Source: JAISGQ01 sp045604965 (lineage in GTDB: Bacteria; Bacillota; Clostridia; Oscillospirales; Acutalibacteraceae). From it: DNA of 40,426 bases. The stretch is taken from NCBI GenBank assembly GCA_045604965.1, contig JAZUPB010000029.1, forward strand, positions 1-40,426, in the 5' to 3' direction. Under the pieces are notes generated by a model. The model was not told the origin of the DNA. It was given only the letters and a program-made list of their open reading frames with translations, and searched no databases. A program made the translations under genes and the position numbers. Below, in pieces: positions 8,231 to 14,631 of the stretch. Each line of letters begins with the position of its first letter. Position 1 is the first letter of the stretch.

Positions 8231-8400
8231 CACATGAAGATACTGACCCCAATTATTGTGTTTTGAGATTTAATGCAGAAAGCGGAAGATATTATTGTGA
8301 TTTGAAAACAGAAAGCTTTACAATCGAGTAATATAAATTCCAACCTGATGATCTCAACCCTACTTTATCACATCCCATTAAGTGTGACAAAACAAGAAAA

Positions 8401-8426
8401 CGCCGGCGAATTTTCATCTGTCGGCG
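8401..8426 (-). terminator. Terminator of the decayed LprI-like gene
   Basis: Eight-base arms (8401-8408, 8419-8426; one mismatch) around a 10-base loop, followed on the minus strand by a T-rich stretch (TTTTCTTGTTTTG). It is nearly identical to the hairpin at 10489-10514 after the intact LprI-like gene. Confidence 0.7.
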
Positions 8427-8444
8427 TAATATATTTGTCAAAAT

Positions 8445-8555
8445 TTACTTGAGCATTTCATAAAGATCGTTGACTCGCTTCTCTGTACAGAGAGAAACAG
8501 ATAGATTATTCTCTCTCAGAACGGATACATTACGATAACCGGTAAGTGTGGATTT
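8445..8555 (-). pseudogene. C-terminal remnant of an LprI-like lipoprotein gene
   Basis: The minus strand reads 36 codons ending in TEKRVNDLYEMLK and a TAA at 8445-8447. This matches the C-terminus of the intact LprI-like protein at 10544-11032 (TEKRVNELYEMLK) with one substitution. Upstream in frame there is a stop at 8556-8558 and no start or signal peptide. The rest of the gene is gone, apparently replaced by the GH5 gene. The conserved terminator follows at the same relative place. It is a decayed tandem paralogue. Confidence 0.75.
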
Positions 8556-8610
8556 TTATTGCAGTAATGCGCTTTTGAGACTTTGCGGAACAATATCAAA
8601 TAATATTCGA

Positions 8611-8644
8611 GGGCTGCCGCAGAAAGCAAAATCTGCGACAGCCC
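8611..8644 (-). terminator. Terminator of the inserted-domain GH5 gene
   Basis: Twelve-base arms with one mismatch (8611-8622, 8633-8644) around a 10-base loop, 10 bases past the stop codon at 8654. What follows on the minus strand is AT-rich but not a clean T-run. Confidence 0.65.
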
Positions 8645-8653
8645 TTTGTAAAA

Positions 8654-10342
8654 TTATTGAGTCAGATGGTTCTGATATACTTCCAGCATTTCTGTGGCGA
8701 TCTGACCGTTTGAAAATTCCTCATAGGTTGCACCCTCACGCCGTCTGTCTTCGCTCACCAAATAGAAGTTAAAGGGACCAAAGTAATCCCAACCGCACCA
8801 GTTCAGCCCGTTGGCATTGGCGGCATCCAGCAAATCATTCAGATATTGCAAGGTCATACCATAGTCAGCAGCAAAAATAACACCGAATTCCTGCAGCATA
8901 ACGGCAACCCCGGCTTCTTCAGAAAATGCCGCGTATTTTGCAAACCTGTCATTGATATATGAGGCATCTATCACCTTGAACAGAATATCGCTCTCATCGG
9001 TAATAGTGCCATCTTCACTGATGATAATATGTGGATTGGGAATATATTCAATTTTTTTACCTGCCGGCAGAGAATCGTGGTTTTGTTCAAACATATATCC
9101 CTTCTCTCCGGCATGGATAACAATTGCTTTCAGATTGAACCAATAGATATCTCCGGTTACCGAGAGCCGCAGAACAGAAGCAGCTTTTGGCAGAACGGCT
9201 TCAAATGTGTTATCGTAACCCCGATATTCTCCGCCGGTTCCTTCTTCCTCAATATAGGTGCAGCCATCTTCACCTACGGCATCATAATCATATTTGTTGG
9301 AGAATATCTCTTTTCCGTCCGCAGTAAGAGAAAGAGTTCCGCCCAGATGAACCTGATCAACAATGAAGCTGATTTTTGTTCCGGCGGGGAAATTTCCCTC
9401 TATAACAAATTCAGCAGGCCCCACATGCTGTGAAATGAAGCCTTTGCCGCTAAACACCGGATATCCGCCGCCGAAATCAAAATTATCATGTATGGATGTG
9501 TGGGTCAGTGCGCTTGGCTCATAGAAGTGGAATGCCTGAGCAACCTGATCCTCAACAAGGGAGTACAGGGGTTCTTTTGCAGTGTCCATCATATCAACGA
9601 ATATCAGACGATCAGGGGTATAGGTGCGAATCCGCTTCATAGCCCTGCGCATAAGGTCAACATATTGCGCCTCTGTAATACCGTTCGGTTCGTTCATCAG
9701 ATTGAAGGAAAGCAGATTACTGGGAACATCTTTGTATCGCTCGGCCAGCATTTCCCAGAAAACGAGGAAAAGCTCCTGTTCCTCGGGATTCTCCCACATC
9801 GTGTCGCAGGCAGTGGTATCATTTGTGAAAAAGCCAAAGCTGTTATGCACGTCAAGACATATATGGATTCCGAATTCTGCACCCCAGGAAATCAGTTCAT
9901 CCAGATTTACAAGCTTATTCAGATGCACCATGCCGGGATCATCCATATCAAAGAACAGTCGGGTATCCAGTGGAACGCGGACAAAGTTGAATCCTAATTC
10001 CGATATCTTTTTCATATCTTCGTAACTGAACACCTGCGGTTCTCCATCATATATGCATTCATACTGCTGCATATTCGGGATAGTAACGCCGTTCCACTTC
10101 GGCAGATTATTCCATGCAGCCTCAGGAAGCTGTGAGGCCAGTTCCAATGTGCCCTCAACCAGAACAGCAGTGCGTGCTTCTTTGCTGGATACATCTACCA
10201 GGCGATTATAATCAATTGTAAGCTCGGTTGCAGATATGGTTGCAGACTCGGTTTCAGGTACTGGCTCTTCTTCAGAATTGCTGCATCCGAACAGCAATCC
10301 GAGCATCACAGCACACACAAACAGGCATAATGATCGTTTCAT
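8654..10342 (-). CDS. Lipoprotein GH5 glycoside hydrolase with inserted beta-domain
   Basis: About 562 aa. A signal peptide ends in the lipobox LLFGC, so the mature protein is lipid-anchored outside the membrane. A linker is followed by a GH5 (beta/alpha)8 barrel: FNFVRVPL (beta strand 2), the acid/base Glu in FNLMNEPNG (E220 counting from the ATG at 10348), HFYEP, and the nucleophile Glu in MLQEFGV (E487). The last strand carries WCGWDYFGPF. Between HFYEP and the nucleophile strand sits an insert of about 170 residues (285-455) rich in beta strands and glycines, resembling a carbohydrate-binding module. Endo-beta-glucanase or mannanase activity is likely; the substrate is not readable. The ATG at 10342 is preferred since GAG lies 8 bases upstream. 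No dockerin is present, so it is not cellulosomal. Confidence 0.9.
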   Translation of the reverse strand: MKRSLCLFVCAVMLGLLFGCSNSEEEPVPETESATISATELTIDYNRLVDVSSKEARTAVLVEGTLELASQLPEAAWNNLPKWNGVTIPNMQQYECIYDGEPQVFSYEDMKKISELGFNFVRVPLDTRLFFDMDDPGMVHLNKLVNLDELISWGAEFGIHICLDVHNSFGFFTNDTTACDTMWENPEEQELFLVFWEMLAERYKDVPSNLLSFNLMNEPNGITEAQYVDLMRRAMKRIRTYTPDRLIFVDMMDTAKEPLYSLVEDQVAQAFHFYEPSALTHTSIHDNFDFGGGYPVFSGKGFISQHVGPAEFVIEGNFPAGTKISFIVDQVHLGGTLSLTADGKEIFSNKYDYDAVGEDGCTYIEEEGTGGEYRGYDNTFEAVLPKAASVLRLSVTGDIYWFNLKAIVIHAGEKGYMFEQNHDSLPAGKKIEYIPNPHIIISEDGTITDESDILFKVIDASYINDRFAKYAAFSEEAGVAVMLQEFGVIFAADYGMTLQYLNDLLDAANANGLNWCGWDYFGPFNFYLVSEDRRREGATYEEFSNGQIATEMLEVYQNHLTQ

Positions 10343-10389
10343 ATGCATTTCTCGCTTTCTTTGGCAAGCTACCGAAAATATATAAAATC

Positions 10390-10419
10390 AATATAGCATC
10401 TGCAAATGCGTACAGTCAA
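10390..10419 (-). promoter_or_regulatory. Sigma-A promoter of the GH5 gene
   Basis: On the minus strand TTGACT (10414-10419), an 18-base spacer and TATATT (10390-10395), about 48 bases before the start codon. Confidence 0.65.
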
Positions 10420-10488
10420 CCATTTTGTATACCAAAAGCAGACGGTTATTTTTATCTTAAAGGAGACTGCAACAAGACAACACAAACA

Positions 10489-10514
10489 CGCCGGCGGATT
10501 TTCATCTGCCGGCG
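10489..10514 (-). terminator. Terminator of the LprI-like gene
   Basis: CGCCGGCG (10489-10496) and TGCCGGCG (10507-10514) pair around a 10-base loop; TGTTTGTGTTG follows on the minus strand. It is the sister of the hairpin at 8401-8426. Confidence 0.75.
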
Positions 10515-10543
10515 TAATATATTTGGTAGGGATTTACAGTCAT

Positions 10544-11032
10544 TTACTTGAGCATTTCATAAAGCTCGTTAACACGCTTTTCTGTAAGACTTGCGGCCTC
10601 TGTGTTAACTATAAAAGAGTAAAAAGATCCACCCTCAAACTCAGCTCCTGCTTCTGCTATTGCCTTATCTCTTTCTGCAATCCATGTAAGCTGATTGTCC
10701 TGAAGCTTTGAATATTCGTCTTCGGACAGGCGATTTTTCAGCTCGTCAAGCAGATAATTCATAGCACCGTCCCAGAGTTCAGACAGTTCCATAGCCTTGA
10801 GATTCATTTCGGTCTGTGTCAGGGGATCATTTTCAAAAGATGTATTGATGGCATCGGACTGTGATACAACGGATGCAAGGTATTTGTCAATGACCTCGAT
10901 GCTGACGGTGTTATTCTGTTCTGTTGCTGTATTCTCCTGATTTGCATTTGATGCGTCATTTGCACAACCTGTGGCAAATCCTGCGGTGAGAATAACGAGT
11001 GCCAGCGTCAATAACAGTAAGATCTTTTTCAT
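10544..11032 (-). CDS. LprI-like (DUF1311) lipoprotein
   Basis: The product is 162 aa. The signal peptide ends in a lipobox (FATGC, Cys 23), followed by an Asn/Thr-rich spacer. Residues 69-160 show the DUF1311/LprI pattern: LTQTEMNLKAMELSELWDGA, a central YSKLQDNQLTWIAERD with the conserved W-x2-xRD, then GGSFYSFIVNTEAASLTEKR. Family members in other bacteria include lysozyme inhibitors; in Bacillota the role is mostly untested. A paralogous tail lies at 8445-8555 with a matching terminator, showing a former tandem pair. It is transcribed alone from the extended -10 promoter at 11075-11103. Confidence 0.88.
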   Translation of the reverse strand: MKKILLLLTLALVILTAGFATGCANDASNANQENTATEQNNTVSIEVIDKYLASVVSQSDAINTSFENDPLTQTEMNLKAMELSELWDGAMNYLLDELKNRLSEDEYSKLQDNQLTWIAERDKAIAEAGAEFEGGSFYSFIVNTEAASLTEKRVNELYEMLK

Positions 11033-11074
11033 AATAAATTACCTTCACTTTCTGTAAGTTTTTTTTGCGCCCAT

Positions 11075-11103
11075 ATTATAGCATAAACAGAACTATTTGT
11101 ATA
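11075..11103 (-). promoter_or_regulatory. Extended -10 promoter of the LprI-like gene
   Basis: On the minus strand TGCTATAAT gives a perfect -10 (11075-11080) with an upstream TG; the -35 at 11098-11103 (TATACA) is weak. The start codon is about 43 bases downstream. Confidence 0.6.
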
Positions 11104-11217
11104 GTATGGCTGAATTTATTAGGCTTCACTTGAATTTGGAATCAAAGAGAGAGCAATAATACGCTACGCGCTGAAAGAGGCTTAGCAGTAAATTGGAAAT
11201 TTTTCGCTCCGACCAAT

Positions 11218-11571
11218 TTATTCCAACCAATCGAGCTGCTCTCTTTTCACTCCTAATTCTATGCATTTTTCGCATACTAATTTCTTTTCCTCTTCTTTTC
11301 CCAGATGATATTTTAAAACAATATCTTTAAGCACTATATACTTGTAGATTTTATCTTTAATATCTACATACCAAATCATTCCGGATTCAGAGGAAAAGTC
11401 CAATGCTTTTGAAAGATATTCTGGAAAATCCTCGAAATTGCTAGTAAATGAAATTGCCGTCCAATACTTTGGTTTATTATCAGTCTTCCAAAGCTCGACA
11501 CTTACCACATCTAACATATCTAATATCTGTTCATTCAAAATACTTTCTTTTATAATTAGTCCAGAATACAT
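11218..11571 (-). CDS. Small conserved hypothetical protein
   Basis: The product is 117 aa. It is soluble and has no signal peptide. Recognisable stretches are MYSGLIIKESILNEQILDML, VELWKTDNKPKYWTAISFTS and WYVDIKDKIYKYIVLKDIVL, ending with CEKCIELGVKREQLDWLE. Similar small proteins occur singly in many bacteria, without an assigned function that I can name. GGAGGG precedes the ATG closely. It is more AT-rich than its neighbours and stands alone with its own promoter, consistent with acquisition by transfer. The CxxC near the C-terminus could bind metal, which is inference. Confidence 0.75.
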   Translation of the reverse strand: MYSGLIIKESILNEQILDMLDVVSVELWKTDNKPKYWTAISFTSNFEDFPEYLSKALDFSSESGMIWYVDIKDKIYKYIVLKDIVLKYHLGKEEEKKLVCEKCIELGVKREQLDWLE

Positions 11572-11604
11572 ATGCCCTCCATAAAATTACAACTTGTCAA
11601 ACCG

Positions 11605-11634
11605 ATTATATCACATTACAAAACAAACAACCAA
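11605..11634 (-). promoter_or_regulatory. Candidate promoter of the small hypothetical
   Basis: On the minus strand TTGGTT (11629-11634), an 18-base spacer and TATAAT (11605-11610). The -10 is perfect and the -35 moderate. Confidence 0.5.
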
Positions 11635-11745
11635 AACAAGCAATCATTCCAAGACTGTGCCGCAGGCTGTTTGAAAGCCGCTTCATACGTGTGTATTGAA
11701 TCAGCTGAGCGGTATAAGGATAATTACGGAAAAAACATCCTCCTG

Positions 11746-12273
11746 TTACCTGGTGGACGTTTTTTCATTAAGTCCCTGCATTTCGAGAAATTGTCTGTAT
11801 ATCGGATGCATTGCGTTCCCGGGTTTATCAGGGAACATAGTTTGAGGTGCTTCTGATGCAGGCACCCACTGAGCGGAATCCACTTCGCCCGATAAGACAA
11901 AGTCGGATTTCTTTGCAAATCCTATAAACCCGATCATCAGAAGTTCTTTTTTGCCAAACCAGTATGAACCTGCGAAATGAATACTTGTAAGATCCAGCCC
12001 AAGCTCCTCTTTCACCTCGCGTACAGCGGCAGTTTCGGCGTTTTCTCCGGGTGTGATATACCCTGATACAAAGGAAGCGTATTTATCGGACATATACCCC
12101 TGACGCAGAAGAGCAATCTCGTTATATTCATTTGCAACAAGTATGATAACGCAGGATGAGAACGAATCGAACCATAATTTATTGCACTGAGTGCAAAACG
12201 GTACATTTCCGTCATCTCCGGCTCTTTTGTCGATTAGTTTTTCACCACACAATGGGCAGTATTTATAATGCAT
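11746..12273 (-). CDS. Nudix hydrolase with N-terminal zinc ribbon (NudC/ADP-sugar type)
   Basis: The product is 175 aa. The first 35 residues hold a four-cysteine zinc ribbon (CPLCGEKL and CTQCNKLW). The Nudix box is complete: GYITPGENAETAAVREVKEE followed by LGL, which fits G-x5-E-x7-REUxEExGU. It should cleave a nucleoside diphosphate linked to another group, with Mg or Mn held by the glutamates. The ribbon points toward the NADH pyrophosphatase-like subgroup, but the substrate cannot be read. It is the last gene of the operon TetR, FAD oxidoreductase, Nudix, 21 bases after the oxidoreductase stop. A housekeeping role for damaged nucleotide cofactors made or used by the flavoprotein is a guess. 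Confidence 0.9.
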   Translation of the reverse strand: MHYKYCPLCGEKLIDKRAGDDGNVPFCTQCNKLWFDSFSSCVIILVANEYNEIALLRQGYMSDKYASFVSGYITPGENAETAAVREVKEELGLDLTSIHFAGSYWFGKKELLMIGFIGFAKKSDFVLSGEVDSAQWVPASEAPQTMFPDKPGNAMHPIYRQFLEMQGLNEKTSTR

Positions 12274-12294
12274 TGAACATCACCACCGTGAATA

Positions 12295-13776
12295 TTATTT
12301 TTTGCATCGTGCAATCAGTGCGTCAGCAGCAAATTTTCCGCTTGCAGCAGCTGTGGGCAGACCGCCGTTGGTATTTACCCATTGACCGCCAATGAATACA
12401 TTGCTAAGCCCCTTGACGGTGTTTTTGGCAGTAAGGCTCTTTGCACCTTTGCGTTCAAAGAAGCTCATATATGCGCCCTTGTATGCACCGCACCATTTTG
12501 TAAAAGTAACAGGGGAATAGGTGCAAAGCTGCACCAGTTTGCCTTCGAGCTGGGGGTACTGTGCTATGATGCGCGCGTATGTTTCGTCGGCAATACGTTG
12601 TTTTTCAGCATTGTAGCTGTCGCGGTTCTTGTAAAGCTCCTGCCAGAAATCATAATCCTGCTCATTCTGGAGAGTGTTGCACTGAATGACACGGCGATCA
12701 GAGGGGAAGAGCTCGCTGTCATAATCGTACATACGAACCCCCATAAAAGACTTATCCTGTGTGCCGATGCGGATAGGCTCGCAAGGGAATATGACCGAGC
12801 CCTCGATGCCGCAGTCTGCATCACCCTTGATACCGAAGGACACGTGAAAGCCCGAAACAGCTTGATATTTTTCGGGTTCCTCATACATACGGCACATAGT
12901 CTTGCTCATATATTTTCTGTCAAGCAGTTTGCCGAATGTAACCGAAGAGTCACAGGTGCAGATAACATAGTCACAGGGAACGACAGTGCCGTCTGCAAAG
13001 GTTACGGAAACCGCTTTGCCGTTTTTGATCTCGATGTCTTTGGCGATCATCCCGGTATGTATTACACCGCCAAGGTTTTCATAACGCTCTACAATTCTTT
13101 TTATCATACCCACCGAGCCGCCCATAGGCAGTGCACCTGTGTTGCTTGTATAGAATCCGTATGAGGTAATAAGAGTAATTGCCTTGTAGGTGCCGTCAAA
13201 ATACTGTGACATCATCGCTTTGACGTAAGGATTGCTGAAGCGGTCAGCCAGATCGGTGATGCTGTCATTGCCGTATTCGTTCATCATCTTTCCTGCTGCT
13301 GACATAGACATTCCAAAACGCATAAATTCGAACATATTCATCTCAGCAAGAGATTTTTCGCAAGGGACACGCACACTTTCAGCGTTTCTTACATTTTCAA
13401 AAAACTTGTTTATCTCTTTTTTGTCTTCAGGTGCGAGAGCGAGAAATTCTGCACGTGCTTTTTCGAGATCGCGCCAGAAGTGAAGCTGTTTTCCGTCCAT
13501 CTCAAGCATATAGAAAAAGGGCTCGCAGTAAAGCTCGGTATCATCTGTCAGAGCGCCGATGTTTTTCCATATTTTGTTAAGATCGTCCGTAGGACGGCAA
13601 CCTGTAAGCCAGTGAATACAGTTGTCGATATGATAACCCTGTCTGTTCCAGCCTGTACATTCGCCACCCATCATTGCGTTCTTTTCATATATTTCGGTTT
13701 CAAAACCGTTCTGCTGAGCATAGATTCCTGCGGTAAGTCCGGATATACCGCCGCCGATGATGACTACCTTTTTCAT
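12295..13776 (-). CDS. FAD-dependent oxidoreductase of the phytoene desaturase/CrtI type
   Basis: The product is 493 aa. The N-terminus MKKVVIIGGGISGLTAGIYA is a textbook Rossmann dinucleotide-binding motif, followed by EIYEKNAMMGGECTGW, as in CrtI/NAD(P)-binding amine-oxidase-like proteins. The C-terminus has NVFIGGQWVNTNGGLPTAAA, the second FAD-contact motif. The start at 13776 is chosen because AGAGGTG precedes it and because it overlaps the TetR stop (ATGA). Carotenoid synthesis genes are absent nearby, so it is probably a broad-family oxidoreductase acting on a lipid or hydrophobic compound. Under control of the TetR gene it follows, it may respond to such a compound. Confidence 0.88.
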   Translation of the reverse strand: MKKVVIIGGGISGLTAGIYAQQNGFETEIYEKNAMMGGECTGWNRQGYHIDNCIHWLTGCRPTDDLNKIWKNIGALTDDTELYCEPFFYMLEMDGKQLHFWRDLEKARAEFLALAPEDKKEINKFFENVRNAESVRVPCEKSLAEMNMFEFMRFGMSMSAAGKMMNEYGNDSITDLADRFSNPYVKAMMSQYFDGTYKAITLITSYGFYTSNTGALPMGGSVGMIKRIVERYENLGGVIHTGMIAKDIEIKNGKAVSVTFADGTVVPCDYVICTCDSSVTFGKLLDRKYMSKTMCRMYEEPEKYQAVSGFHVSFGIKGDADCGIEGSVIFPCEPIRIGTQDKSFMGVRMYDYDSELFPSDRRVIQCNTLQNEQDYDFWQELYKNRDSYNAEKQRIADETYARIIAQYPQLEGKLVQLCTYSPVTFTKWCGAYKGAYMSFFERKGAKSLTAKNTVKGLSNVFIGGQWVNTNGGLPTAAASGKFAADALIARCKK

Positions 13777-14366
13777 TTTGCACCTCTTATTATATCGATT
13801 ATCCATTCTGCACTGGGAAGTTCTTTTTCTCCCGACAGCATTTCGGGAGATATGGCAATCTCTTCCATAACACCCTGCACACTACTCCAGAAAGCAAAGG
13901 AAAGGGCATAGGGGTCACCTTCGCGAAAGTAACCGTACTGCTGGCCTGCGGCGATAATTTCTGACGACTGTTCGATTTGATTTACGCTCATTGCCAGTTC
14001 TTTTATGTGCCGGGGGATGCTGTCACTGCGCCTTGCCTGTGCCATTAGCACAAACATATAAAACACCCACGGCTGTTCCTTGGCGTAGCTAAACATAGCA
14101 TCTAAAAATCCGGTGAAATAATCAAGGGGACTATTAAAGTTCATATCCATCGGATAGTTTGTTCCCTCGACACCCATATGCACAAGCTCTTCGTAGAGCT
14201 GTTCCTTGGATTCAAAATAATGGAACATAAGCCCGACGCTCATATTTGCCGCCTTGGCTATATCTCCGATTTTGGTATCTGAATAACCTTTTTTCGCAAA
14301 CAGCTCAAGTGCCTTGAAAATAATAAGCTGTCTGCGCTGTTCTTTCTGCGCATCTCTTGTAGGCAT
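13773..14366 (-). CDS. TetR family regulator of the FAD/Nudix operon
   Basis: The product is 197 aa. The N-terminal HTH is standard: RRQLIIFKALELFAKKGYSD, TKIGDIAKAANMSVGLMFHY and FESKEQLYEEL. The C-terminal ligand domain is diverse, as usual. The ATG at 14366 has CGAGGTG upstream and is preferred to a longer version extending across the promoter. A near-consensus promoter (14407-14435) and an inverted repeat (14392-14409) lie directly upstream, which fits self-repression. The stop overlaps the start of the oxidoreductase by 4 bases, so regulator and enzyme are translated together. Confidence 0.93.
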   Translation of the reverse strand: MPTRDAQKEQRRQLIIFKALELFAKKGYSDTKIGDIAKAANMSVGLMFHYFESKEQLYEELVHMGVEGTNYPMDMNFNSPLDYFTGFLDAMFSYAKEQPWVFYMFVLMAQARRSDSIPRHIKELAMSVNQIEQSSEIIAAGQQYGYFREGDPYALSFAFWSSVQGVMEEIAISPEMLSGEKELPSAEWIIDIIRGAK

Positions 14367-14391
14367 AACACACCTCGTTGAATAATAATTC

Positions 14392-14409
14392 ATTGAATTT
14401 ATATTCAAT
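14392..14409. promoter_or_regulatory. Candidate TetR operator
   Basis: ATTGAAT, four bases, ATTCAAT: seven-base perfect arms, overlapping the -10 of the TetR promoter at its downstream side. Further TGAAT half-sites lie at about 14380-14395. Confidence 0.6.
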
Positions 14410-14435
14410 ATATCGCGAGCGTATTTGATTGTCAA
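14407..14435 (-). promoter_or_regulatory. Sigma-A promoter of the TetR-FAD-Nudix operon
   Basis: On the minus strand TTGACA (14430-14435), 17-base spacer, TATATT (14407-14412). Perfect -35 and spacing. Confidence 0.85.
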
Positions 14436-14631
14436 GAGCATAATGTAAGTAAAAATGAATTTAAGGAAATAAAAAGGGTAATTATAGAAGATTGACCTTT
14501 TTATTTTATATTCTGTGTGTTAAAATAGTGATGATTTGATGCTTGGTATTGTGGGGATAAGATATCGGCTCAAATATTTTGAGAAAAGAGAAATATTTGC
14601 AGGAAAGGTGTGCTTTGAAAAAGGGATTATT

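Larger units (their letters stand above)
1..8270. mobile_element. Integrative element, right portion (left end outside the window)
   Basis: Minus-strand genes typical of Clostridia conjugative or mobilizable elements cluster here: a tyrosine integrase (6762-7937), TnpV (5651-6031), a DUF6809-like protein, a 57-aa small protein and a second TnpV-like ORF. The region from 1 to 5568 is AT-rich and holds genes with no housekeeping relatives. From about 8400 onward the genes look like chromosomal ones, so the right boundary is placed between 8240 and 8400. I found no tRNA and no convincing direct repeat to serve as an attachment site, so the boundary is an estimate. No relaxase or conjugation gene is visible; these would have to lie to the left. 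Confidence 0.45.

Noticed and set aside
12382..13164. Plus-strand open frame of 260 codons
   Set aside because: Antisense to the FAD oxidoreductase, which has full family motifs.
14492..14526. Promoter TTGACC with TAAAAT before the EAL gene
   Set aside because: The spacing of 23 bases is too long for sigma-A; no better -35 was found for the TAAAAT.
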